DNA of 64,000 bases from TMP-7 sp038212445. GTDB taxonomy: Bacteria; Acidobacteriota; Terriglobia; Bryobacterales; Bryobacteraceae. The stretch is taken from NCBI GenBank assembly GCA_038212445.1, contig JBBQUM010000020.1:1-64000 (forward strand). Reading direction: 5' to 3'. The notes beneath the pieces were generated by a model. The model did not search any database. It was not told where the DNA came from and saw nothing but the letters and a program-made list of their open reading frames with translations. Every line of letters starts with the position of its first letter. Within the stretch, counting starts at the first letter, position 1. Below are positions 34,545 to 42,481 of the stretch, one piece after another. A program made the position numbers and the translations under genes.

Positions 34545-35621
34545 TTAGCCAGCCATGGCGAGGGCGGTGCCGAGGCGGCGGATGTCGCTGGTGAGCCAGT
34601 TGGTGGATTGGAGGCCCGCCATTCTCAAGCTATGCTCGAACCTCGCCGGGACAACGGCTTCCTCAACCGAGCCTGAAACCACTTCGGAAAGATACAGAAT
34701 CGACGCCAATGGCGAATCCGACTGCTCAGGGGTGTGATGGTCGCGGACGGCGGCGGAGAGATGCGGCGGCAGACGCCAGGTCGACAAGAGGCGCGCGCCG
34801 GCCTTGCCATGATCTTGTCCTGTGAGTATCACGTCCGCGAAACACGCGTTTTTGGAAGTGTTTGAGAGGCGGTGGTGCGCAATCACGAAGTCGTCGTTGT
34901 GGCTCAGTTCGAAAGCGAGCCGTCCGATGTCATGGATCAGGCCGGCAGTGAAGGCCTCTCCGGCGTCCGCCACTCCCGACTTGGCGGCGATTTGTTCGGC
35001 GATGGCGGCGACGTCCACCGAGTGTGCCCAAAGGTCGCGCAGACCGACGGAGGCGAACAGCGGACGGGCAGACGCCGCCAATATCACCCGCTTGGCAGTC
35101 TCCAGGCCAATGTAGGCCACCGCGGCCGCCACCGAGCTTACCGGCATGTTTCTTTCGTAGAGAGCCGAGTTTGCGTGGCCGAGCAGCGAGGTCGCCAGGA
35201 TAGGATCGCAACTGGCTATTTTCTCCAGCTCGGAACAGGAAACGTTCGCCTTCTGAAGCAGCGCAAGAGCCTTGGCTACCACGGCCGGACAAACGCCGAG
35301 GCGGCCTGGCGCTTTCAAGGCTTCGGGACCGAAGCGGCGCAAAATGGAGTCTAAGGCGTGAGCGTCTTTAAGGTCCTGAGGGGTCTGCTGCGACGAACTG
35401 ATCTGTTCTTCGATGACTTGCAGGTAGGGTCTGCGGTCATCGAAATCTGCGAGCGCGTCCACAAGTTGTTCGGCGATTCGCGACTCGCGGCGCAGTTCAA
35501 CCGGTTCTCCCGTGTCGTCTCCGCGTTCGCGATGGATTTCGTCAGCTAGTGCGGTGATCAGCCTGGAGCGTTCAGAGACGAGCGGAGCGGCTTCAGATTC
35601 GCTGACAATGTGCGGAGTCAT
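34545..35621 (-). CDS. HDOD-domain signalling protein
   Basis: 358 residues. The N-terminal 85 residues are charged and uncharacterised. The HDOD domain covers about 105-310: CPAVVAKALALLQKANVSC, IASCDPILATSLLGHANSAL, VAYIGLETAKRVILAASARP, GLIHDIGRLAFELSH and HGKAGARLLSTWRLPPHLSA. HDOD proteins are non-hydrolytic HD relatives used in signalling and stress responses. The stretch HDIGRL keeps an HD pair, but the full metal set of HD-GYP is not seen. Single gene. Confidence 0.88.
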   Translation of the reverse strand: MTPHIVSESEAAPLVSERSRLITALADEIHRERGDDTGEPVELRRESRIAEQLVDALADFDDRRPYLQVIEEQISSSQQTPQDLKDAHALDSILRRFGPEALKAPGRLGVCPAVVAKALALLQKANVSCSELEKIASCDPILATSLLGHANSALYERNMPVSSVAAAVAYIGLETAKRVILAASARPLFASVGLRDLWAHSVDVAAIAEQIAAKSGVADAGEAFTAGLIHDIGRLAFELSHNDDFVIAHHRLSNTSKNACFADVILTGQDHGKAGARLLSTWRLPPHLSAAVRDHHTPEQSDSPLASILYLSEVVSGSVEEAVVPARFEHSLRMAGLQSTNWLTSDIRRLGTALAMAG

Positions 35622-36104
35622 CTGCTATCTCTATCGGATAGGATTTTCAGATCTTTAATTCTGGAGAATTCCAAGTGCCAGCTTTTCGCAGCGGAGCGCA
35701 ATAATCGGGTCAATTTGTAAAGCCTTTCTGGCCGGCATGTAGCTGGACAAGGCAGAAGCAATCACCAGCATGGTAGGCACCGCGATGAACGTGGCTGGGT
35801 CGGCGGAGGTGACCCCGAACAGTAGGCCGCGCATCGTCTGAGACAGGAAAAAGGCGGCCGGAAGTCCGAGAGCAATGCCGGCCCAGGCAATGAGTACCCG
35901 CGCTGAATCACCAGGCGCAGCACGCCGCCGGAGCCGGCGCCGAGCGTCATCCGCAATCCGATCTCGTGCGTTCGCCCGCTCACCGAGTACGAGGTTAATC
36001 CATAAATTCCGATCACAGCGAGCGACAAGGCCAGCATCGCGAATACGCCGAGCATCCACACGGCGAGTCTACGCAGCAATAATGAATCCGAGATGACTTC
36101 GCTG

Positions 36105-36200
36105 TCTGTTGTGCGAATCGAAGCGCAAGCCTTCTGGAATACGCTGATTTCATCCTGAACGGTGTTGTGTTCATTCTCATCGGCCTGCAACTGCCATACA
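36105..36200 (+). repeat. Antiporter-gene fragment, inverted copy
   Basis: 96 bases match the complement of 33607-33703 in the antiporter gene, encoding VVRIEAQAFWNTL and VVFILIGLQLPY. Differences visible are a one-base deletion and one substitution in the T-run. Its coding sense is plus, opposite to the parent. It directly abuts an inverted permease fragment, and both appear to have flipped together. Confidence 0.88.
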
Positions 36201-36346
36201 CGGTGGTTGGTCTCCTGAAGCCTGGTGGTGCACAGCGCGGGGGATGCGGCGAAGTTGTCCGAGGCGGTGAGACGCGAGGTGTTAAACGTGGATCCGGATC
36301 AGCCTGTGTCGGACGTCCGGACAATGTTATTAACTGGCGCGAGCCT

Positions 36347-36385
36347 GCGGCGGCCAGCGCCACGACGCCGCGCATGCCTGCCCAG
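36347..36385 (-). repeat. Antiporter-gene fragment (GMRGVVALAA segment)
   Basis: 39 bases match 33381-33419 of the antiporter gene in the same orientation with one mismatch. It joins the next fragment at 36386 with no gap, although in the parent the two are separated by about 58 bases and lie in the opposite order. Confidence 0.85.
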
Positions 36386-36499
36386 GATGCGGCGGGCTTC
36401 CAACTCTTCACATCGCTCCAGCGGACCCTCGGTAACCTTTAACCAGCGAATCAAAGCCGGCAGCGTGAGTCCTTGGAGGATCAGGGTTACGAAGATCAC
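36386..36499 (-). repeat. Antiporter-gene fragment (LQGLTLPALIRWLK segment)
   Basis: 114 bases match 33209-33322 of the antiporter gene, same orientation, with three mismatches. It is fused in frame to the permease piece FEVALAVV at its 5-prime (minus-strand) side. The substitutions suggest time has passed since copying, or a slightly different donor. Confidence 0.9.
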
Positions 36500-36534
36500 C
36501 ACTGCAAGTGCGACCTCGAATACCAATAGTGCCG

Positions 36535-36612
36535 TGAGAACGGCCGAGGGACGGGGGTACTCCTCCGTATGATGCAAGAGATTTCGCCGGATGAAGAACG
36601 AGACGTACGCGC
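36535..36612 (-). repeat. Antiporter-gene fragment (YVSFFIRRNLLHHTEEYPRP segment)
   Basis: 78 bases are identical to 33427-33504 of the antiporter gene, same orientation. It lies between the permease pieces ending GGKGISGDTSQR and beginning TALLVFEVALAVV, and keeps the reading frame open across both junctions. Confidence 0.92.
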
Positions 36613-36738
36613 GCTGGCTAGTGTCGCCGGAGATGCCCTTTCCGCCGCCTGCCTTTAGGGCGTCGTTTAAATCCACCCGCGATGCTCGCAGTGCTGGGAT
36701 GCCACTAAAGATGATGCCCGTCTGGGCAGGAGTATCCG

Positions 36739-36762
36739 GCCACCGATGCCGGCATCGGTGGC
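36739..36762. repeat. 24-bp perfect palindrome at an inversion edge
   Basis: The bases GCCACCGATGCC are followed at once by their reverse complement, with no spacer. To the right lies the permease segment that is inverted in place; to the left lies normally oriented permease sequence. A fold-back or cruciform at this point would be a natural inversion breakpoint. Confidence 0.8.
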
Positions 36763-37642
36763 TGGTGATGCGAATCAACGGCATGGTGAGCGGACGTATA
36801 CGCCCGGCGTTGATCGTACTACTGGGGGCGGTCGGGCTGCTGTTGTTGATCGCGTGCAGCAACGTCGCAAGCCTGCTGCTGGCAAGGCGGGGCGCGATTC
36901 CGGTGATCTCCGCCTGCGCCTGCCCCAGACTCACATCTGCCTTCAACCGGGCCAGGATACCGTAGGTGTGGTTGCCGCGCGGCATAGCCGGAAGGTCTTG
37001 AGTGACCGGAACTCAGGCCTACCTTCACCAGGGAGTCCACCGCCTGGGGCAGGACGCCGACGACCACACGGTTCACTACGTCCAGCCCGATGGTGCGCCC
37101 GACGATACTCGCCGACCCGCCGAAACGGCGCTTCCAGAAGGAGTGCCCCAGTGCAACTACGGGCGTGCCGCTCGGGGTGTCGTCCTCGGCTGGAAATCAG
37201 CGGTCGGCGATGGCCTGTATCCGCGGACTTTCAGCAAGTCGATTCCGGCTCGCCGGCGGAAGTAACGTTGAAGCGTACTCGGAGATCGTGAAAGCGGCAG
37301 GGTGTCGAGTCGCGCTACTGGTTTGTCTGCCACAGCGTCACAAGACGGTCAGGGTGGGGATACGTCGACGATGCTGAAGATGTCGGTGTTGGGGCCTACT
37401 CCTAGTGCGACTGTGAGGATCGCAATCAAGGCAAACCCAGGATTCTTCAGGAAGATTCGCGGAGCAAAATGGAGGTCGCGGCGCATAATTTCTACGACGA
37501 TATTAAAAGACCTGAAATTCTTAAAAAATAACTTCGGGCCTCTTTGTAGAGATTCACAACGGCGGATGGCCAATTCGGCCTCGGAAAACATCAAACGTGA
37601 AAAATGCAAACGATTGCGGGGTTTGATTCGATTCAATTCCCC

Positions 37643-37670
37643 TTGACTCCGGCGTTGGGCTTGATATAAT
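37643..37670 (+). promoter_or_regulatory. Sigma-70-type promoter for the TonB-dependent receptor
   Basis: TTGACT at 37643-37648 and a perfect TATAAT at 37665-37670 with a 16-base spacer. Transcription would start near 37677, leaving a leader of about 280 bases before the receptor start at 37957. It stands out against the surrounding GC-rich DNA. Confidence 0.7.
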
Positions 37671-37676
37671 TCTCAT

Positions 37677-37956
37677 CGGTTGAGTTTCAGACTTCAGGTG
37701 GTATTTGTCTGTTTTTTTGGAGAAACGTCGACGGAGCACGGTTGACGGCGGACGAATTAAGAGGTAACTCGCGAAGAGTCCGGGGTTTTTCGGGTAACAA
37801 ATTCATACCGCCACTATTCGCAGACGTTTTGCGTCTGCAGAGAACTCATGCGCGTGGCGCCGCGGACCCCCCGCGTGGCCGCGCGCCGGCTCTCCGTAAG
37901 GCCGGGTCCGAGATCGGAGCCCGGTGAATCCAAGGCGATTCATGGGAGGTTCGTGG
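37677..37956 (+). promoter_or_regulatory. Long structured leader of the receptor gene
   Basis: No believable gene is present. Two hairpins are visible: 37820-37826 pairs with 37832-37838 (GCAGACG/CGTCTGC, 5-base loop), and 37902-37910 pairs with 37915-37924 (CCGGGTCCG/CGGA-G-CCCGG with one bulged G). A Shine-Dalgarno GGAGG at 37945-37949 sits 7 bases before the ATG at 37957. The second hairpin ends 20 bases before that site, close enough to affect translation. No known riboswitch class is recognised. Confidence 0.4.
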
Positions 37957-40900
37957 ATGTTTCACAACAGAGTTCGACAACTATTTTTCGGCTTCGCAAT
38001 CCTGCTGGCGTTTGCACTTTCAGCGTTCGCCCAGCAGGCAACTATCGTCGGGACCGTAACTGACCCGACAGGCGCAGCCGTGCCAAACGTAGCGATCACC
38101 GTCACGCATACACAAACCGGTCAAGTCCGGCACGTCCGAACCAGTGAGCAAGGGCAGTACGTTGTGCCCGACCTTTCGCTCGGCAAATACACCGTCCGCG
38201 CCGAAGTTGTCGGTTTCAAGGCGGCCGAGCAGAAGGAAATCATGCTCAGCGTCGGCGACCGCGAACGCGTCGACTTAAGACTCGAAGTCGGCAGCACGAC
38301 GGAGAGCATTGAAGTAAATGCCGCAGCGGTCTCTGTCCAGACCGAATCCGGTGAAGTCAGCGATGTCATCACCGGCCAGCAGTTATCTCAGTTGGCCACC
38401 AACGGACGCAGCGTCTATTCTCTTGCCCTCCTGACGCCGGGCGCCTCCAGCAACATGGCTGACTTTCAGACGCCGACGTCGGTAGGCGGCGATTCAAACA
38501 TCAGCTTCAACGGTATGCGCCAGAACCACAACCTGTGGACCATCGACGGCGGCGAAGCCAGTGACCGAGGCGGCGCAGGCGGAGCGAGTGTGATGCCGTC
38601 CATCGACTCGATCGCCGAGTTCCGCGTCCTCACGTCGAACTACAGCGCTGAATACGGACTCTCTTCGGCCGCTACGATGACTATGGTCTTCAAGAGCGGT
38701 ACCAAGGATTTCCACGCCGGCGCCTGGGAGTTCATGCGGAACGACGCGCTGAACGCCAACGACTTTTTCTTCAATCGCGCAGGCAATACGACGAAGCCGG
38801 AACTTCGGTTCAACACTTTTGGCTTCAACGCCATGGGACCAGTCGTTCTGCCGAAGGCGAACTTCAACAAGAACCGGGACAAGACATTCTTCTTCTTCAA
38901 CATGGAGTGGAGGAAGATGGTCCAGGGCGGCAATTACAACCAGCAGGTGCCGCTATCCAGCACCTACGGCGGCAACTTCGGCAGCACGCAGATCAAAATT
39001 CCGCTTGCCTCGCAGCTTTCGCCGGCACTGGTTTCCAAGTTCCAGGGTCTCGGTCTCACACCGAGTACCGCCACCCAGACGAACTTTTTCCCGAATAACA
39101 CGATTCCGACTGCGCTCATCGATCCGAACGCCCAGGCGCTTCTTGGTGCGGGGATTTTCCCGGCGGCGACCAGCGGCAACCGGTTCGTCGGCGGCAACAA
39201 GATCCCGACCAACGTCCGTGAGGAGATCGTCCGCATCGACCATCGCTTCTCCGACAAGTTCTGGATGTTCGGCCATTGGCTGCAGGAGCAGGTTAACTCG
39301 GCCTACGGAACGTCCATGTGGACCGGCGACAACGTGCCCACGATTGGGAACACTTTTGGCAACCCGGCCTACCACGGCGTGATCCGCGCAACCAATTCCA
39401 TCAGCCCGTCGCTGCTCAACGAGGTCGCTTTCAACCTCAACGGCAACGTGATCGACATCACCCCGAAAGGTGTGTTTGCACGGCCGAGCGGTTTCAACGT
39501 TCCCGAGTTGTTCGCCGGCAACAGCCTGAATCGCATACCTAATATCAACTTAGGTGGATCTACCGGCACGAACTTTGACATTGGAAGTTGGCCATGGCAC
39601 AACAAGGCCGACGACTACCAGATCCGCGACGATATCTCCTGGACGAAAGGGTCGCACCAGTTTAAGTTTGGTGGAAGCTGGGCGCTCTACAAGAAGGTTC
39701 AGGATTTGTTCGGAGAGACGCAGGGCCAGTTTGGTTTCAACGGGAACTACACCGGCAACGACTTTGCGGACTTCCTGTTAGGCTACGCAAACTCCTATAC
39801 CGAACTCGCGCTACAGGACCATGGCAACTGGAACAACCAGTCGTGGGCCATGTACGTCCAGGACAACTGGCGCGTCAATAAGCGCCTGAGCCTGAACCTC
39901 GGGGTGCGTTGGGACGGCATTCCGCACACCTATGAAGCGAACAACCGTGGCTCCAACTTCTACCCCGGATTGTACGACCGGTCGAAGGCCGCCATCCTTT
40001 TGGCAAATGGCACCATTGACCCCAACAGTCCCGGTCTCGGCGCGAGTTCGAATGCGGCGCTCGCCGGCTTGCAGTTCTATCTGAACGGGATCGGAATCGC
40101 CGGTAAGAACGGGATTTCAAACGGACTCGTGAAGAATTACTGGAATAACTTCGGGCCTCGCGTCGGCTTTGCATATGACGTCGACGGCAAGGGTAAAACG
40201 GTCATTCGTGGCGGGTTCGGCGTGATGTTCGAACGGATTCAGGGCAACGACATGTACAATGGCGGCCCCAACGTTCCTTTCAGCTCCAGCGTCACTTTCA
40301 ACAACGTTGCACTATCGAATCCGAAGAGCAGCCTGCTTACGGGCCAGACGCTCTCGGCGCCGATCACAGTGGCCAGCATTAGTGGTCTTGCGGAGACATA
40401 CAAGATTCCGCAAAGCAACCAGTTCAGCATCGGCGTCCAGCGTGAACTATGGCGTGAGGGCGTGATCGCTGTCTCCTACGTCGGCAACCAGAATCGCCAC
40501 CAGACCTACCAAACCGACATCAACAGCCCTGCCCCAAGCAACCTGCCTGCCCTGATCAATGGGACGGTCAGCTACAACAATGTGGTGCCGTATCCCGGCT
40601 ACCATTCGATTGTGCTTGTTGAGGCCGGCGCCAATTCTCACTACAACTCGCTGCAGATGAACTTCCACAGCCAGGCCAGCAAGAACCTCAGCCTGCAGGC
40701 GACTTACACGCTCGCGAAATCCGTCGACCCGACTACCAGCTTTGGCGGCGATCTGAGCACGATTTCCAACCCCTTTGACCGCAGCTACGATAATGGCCCG
40801 GCCCTTTCTGACCGAACACATATCGGGCTGGTCAACTTCGTTTATAACCTGCCGATCTTCCAGAATGGCAGCAAGTTAACGAAGTCCACACTCGGCGGCT

Positions 40901-41337
40901 GGCAGCTCTCCGGAATCGTCATGATGCAGACCGGGTTGCCGCTCTTCATCACCCAAGGCGGTACGCAGGGCAGCAACGGTTTGGCCAACGCGACAAATCG
41001 CCCGAATATCAACGGTGACGTCACTTATCCCTCCACGGTGGACAAGTGGTTCAGCACCGGTATCTTCTCCTCGCCGGCGATCGGCGCCTGGGGCAACGCG
41101 CCCCGTGGCAACGTTCGCGGGCCTGGCCGTCACAACTGGAACACTTCGCTGTTCAAGAGGTTCATGTTGAACGAAGCCAGGGGAAGTTTCGTTGAGTTCC
41201 GCGCAGAGTCGTTCAACACGTGGAATCATACTCAGCTCCGCAACGTCAGCACCAGCTACTCGTCTGGCGATTTCGGAAGTGTGACGTCAGTGTGGGATCC
41301 GCGCGTATTCCAATTAGGAATGAAGCTCGCATTCTAG
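37957..41337 (+). CDS. Oar-like TonB-dependent receptor
   Basis: 1126 residues from ATG 37957 (GGAGG upstream); an in-frame GTG at 37924 has weaker support. A signal peptide (about 1-27, ending SAFAQ) is followed by a carboxypeptidase-regulatory-like Ig domain (ATIVGTVTDPTGAAVPNVAI) at about 28-110, a plug domain (about 115-240: TNGRSVYSLALLTPGAS, NISFNGMRQNHNLWTIDGGE) and a long beta-barrel (QFKFGGSWALYKKV, RLSLNLGVRWDGI, HTQLRNVSTSYSSGDFGSVT near the end). This is the standard acidobacterial outer-membrane receptor for large substrates, probably glycans or peptides. TPR and CRTAC1 genes follow. Confidence 0.92.
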   Translation: MFHNRVRQLFFGFAILLAFALSAFAQQATIVGTVTDPTGAAVPNVAITVTHTQTGQVRHVRTSEQGQYVVPDLSLGKYTVRAEVVGFKAAEQKEIMLSVGDRERVDLRLEVGSTTESIEVNAAAVSVQTESGEVSDVITGQQLSQLATNGRSVYSLALLTPGASSNMADFQTPTSVGGDSNISFNGMRQNHNLWTIDGGEASDRGGAGGASVMPSIDSIAEFRVLTSNYSAEYGLSSAATMTMVFKSGTKDFHAGAWEFMRNDALNANDFFFNRAGNTTKPELRFNTFGFNAMGPVVLPKANFNKNRDKTFFFFNMEWRKMVQGGNYNQQVPLSSTYGGNFGSTQIKIPLASQLSPALVSKFQGLGLTPSTATQTNFFPNNTIPTALIDPNAQALLGAGIFPAATSGNRFVGGNKIPTNVREEIVRIDHRFSDKFWMFGHWLQEQVNSAYGTSMWTGDNVPTIGNTFGNPAYHGVIRATNSISPSLLNEVAFNLNGNVIDITPKGVFARPSGFNVPELFAGNSLNRIPNINLGGSTGTNFDIGSWPWHNKADDYQIRDDISWTKGSHQFKFGGSWALYKKVQDLFGETQGQFGFNGNYTGNDFADFLLGYANSYTELALQDHGNWNNQSWAMYVQDNWRVNKRLSLNLGVRWDGIPHTYEANNRGSNFYPGLYDRSKAAILLANGTIDPNSPGLGASSNAALAGLQFYLNGIGIAGKNGISNGLVKNYWNNFGPRVGFAYDVDGKGKTVIRGGFGVMFERIQGNDMYNGGPNVPFSSSVTFNNVALSNPKSSLLTGQTLSAPITVASISGLAETYKIPQSNQFSIGVQRELWREGVIAVSYVGNQNRHQTYQTDINSPAPSNLPALINGTVSYNNVVPYPGYHSIVLVEAGANSHYNSLQMNFHSQASKNLSLQATYTLAKSVDPTTSFGGDLSTISNPFDRSYDNGPALSDRTHIGLVNFVYNLPIFQNGSKLTKSTLGGWQLSGIVMMQTGLPLFITQGGTQGSNGLANATNRPNINGDVTYPSTVDKWFSTGIFSSPAIGAWGNAPRGNVRGPGRHNWNTSLFKRFMLNEARGSFVEFRAESFNTWNHTQLRNVSTSYSSGDFGSVTSVWDPRVFQLGMKLAF

Positions 41338-41443
41338 CGCCGCTGTCTTTCCGCCGGCGTGGCCGTCTTCGTTACTTGGAGGCGGCTGCGCCGGTTTTCC
41401 TTTTACATTCTCCGCTCGTCCGCTACTCTGGATTCAGAACCTC

Positions 41444-42481
41444 ATGAAGTGGGCTGTCGCAATGATCGCGCTTCCCTTGTGCCTCGGTGGCGCGGACAGC
41501 CTCAAGGCCGCCGACGAAGCCAATCTCGCACTCTCCCTGGCACGCCAGGGCAAGTATGAACTGGCACTTCCGCATTACAAGAACGCCATCGCGAAAGATC
41601 CCCGGCTGCCCGGCCTCCACCTGAACTTCGGACTGGCACTCTTTAAACTTGATCGCTTTGCCGAAGCGGCAGGTGTATTCGAGCAGGCCGCCAACGACGA
41701 TCCCTCCAATTTCCAGGCCCGCACCTTACTCGGCATGAGCCTCCTGGGCTCCCGCAAATTCGACGCCGCGGCCGTGGAGCTGAAGCGCGCGTCCGACCAG
41801 CAGCCTGACAATCTCGAACTCCGGTATAAACTCGCGCAAAGCTACATGTGGTCGGGAAAGACCGAGGCCGCCACCGAGGAGTTCCGCTTTCTTTTGTCGA
41901 AGAACCCGGACTCCGCGCCGGTCCACATGCTGCTCGGCGAAGTGCTCGACTCCGCCAACCAGGCGCCGGAAGCGATTGCTGAGTTTGAAGCCGCCGTGAA
42001 GGCTTCCCCGCAGGAGCCTGAAGTCCACTTCGGTCTTGGCTATCTATATTGGAAGCAGAAGCGCTACGACGAAGCCCTGCGCGAATTCCGCGCCGAACTT
42101 GCGGCTCAGCCGAAACACAGTGCGGCACTGGCGTATGCGGGCGACTCCGCCATGCACTCCGGAGCCGGCGCGGAAGCAGAACAACTTCTTCGTCGCGCGC
42201 TAGCGCTTGACCCCGCTCTCCGTCTCGCTCACCTCGATCTCGGCATCCTCCATGCCGCCAAGAATGACTCCCCATCGGCCGTCCGCTACTTTCTCGAAGC
42301 CATCCGCCTTGACCCCGCCAAGCCCGACGCTCACTACCGCCTGGGCCGCCTCTGGCTCGCGATGGGAAGAAAGCCGGATGCCGAAGCGGAGTTCGCGGCA
42401 GTGAAAAAGCTAGGCACCGACGAGCGCCAGGAACTCTTGCTGAAGGTGTCCAAACAGCCGGGCGAGCCCGCCGTCAAATGA
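41444..42481 (+). CDS. Secreted TPR-repeat protein
   Basis: 345 residues with a signal peptide (about 1-25). Tandem TPR helices run over residues 27-340: LALSLARQGKYELALPHYKN, LFKLDRFAEAAGVFEQAAND, YLYWKQKRYDEALREFRAEL, AGAEAEQLLRRALALDPALR and LEAIRLDPAKPDAHYRLGRL. It probably acts as a periplasmic scaffold. Its stop overlaps the CRTAC1 gene start (ATGA), so the two are co-translated, and together with the receptor they form a recurrent acidobacterial set. Confidence 0.88.
   Translation: MKWAVAMIALPLCLGGADSLKAADEANLALSLARQGKYELALPHYKNAIAKDPRLPGLHLNFGLALFKLDRFAEAAGVFEQAANDDPSNFQARTLLGMSLLGSRKFDAAAVELKRASDQQPDNLELRYKLAQSYMWSGKTEAATEEFRFLLSKNPDSAPVHMLLGEVLDSANQAPEAIAEFEAAVKASPQEPEVHFGLGYLYWKQKRYDEALREFRAELAAQPKHSAALAYAGDSAMHSGAGAEAEQLLRRALALDPALRLAHLDLGILHAAKNDSPSAVRYFLEAIRLDPAKPDAHYRLGRLWLAMGRKPDAEAEFAAVKKLGTDERQELLLKVSKQPGEPAVK

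Larger units (their letters stand above)
35655..37486 (-). pseudogene. Scrambled ADOP-type FtsX/MacB permease gene
   Basis: Read on the minus strand, pieces of an acidobacterial ADOP permease appear in the right order: start and first helix at 37486 (MRRDLHFAPRIFLKNPGFAL), HSFWKRRFGGSASIVGRTI near 37100-37150, NHTYGILARLKADVSLGQAQ near 36920-36980, GIPALRASRVDLNDALKAGG near 36650-36700, TALLVFEVALAVV at 36500-36534, then SLLLRRLAVWMLGVFAMLAL and SADPATFIAVPTMLVIASAL in the last 440 bases. Two middle parts are turned round: LLGAVGLLLLIACSNVASLL (plus strand, 36763-36890) and AVRREVLNVDPDQPVSDVRT (plus strand, 36201-36337). Antiporter gene fragments are inserted. It is non-functional; about 1.8 kb remain of a usual 2.4 kb. 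Confidence 0.85.

Noticed and set aside
35655..37486. Insertion sequence or integron as the cause of the scrambled region
   Set aside because: No transposase, integrase, terminal inverted repeats, target duplications or attC-like sites are visible; the foreign pieces come from the neighbouring antiporter gene.
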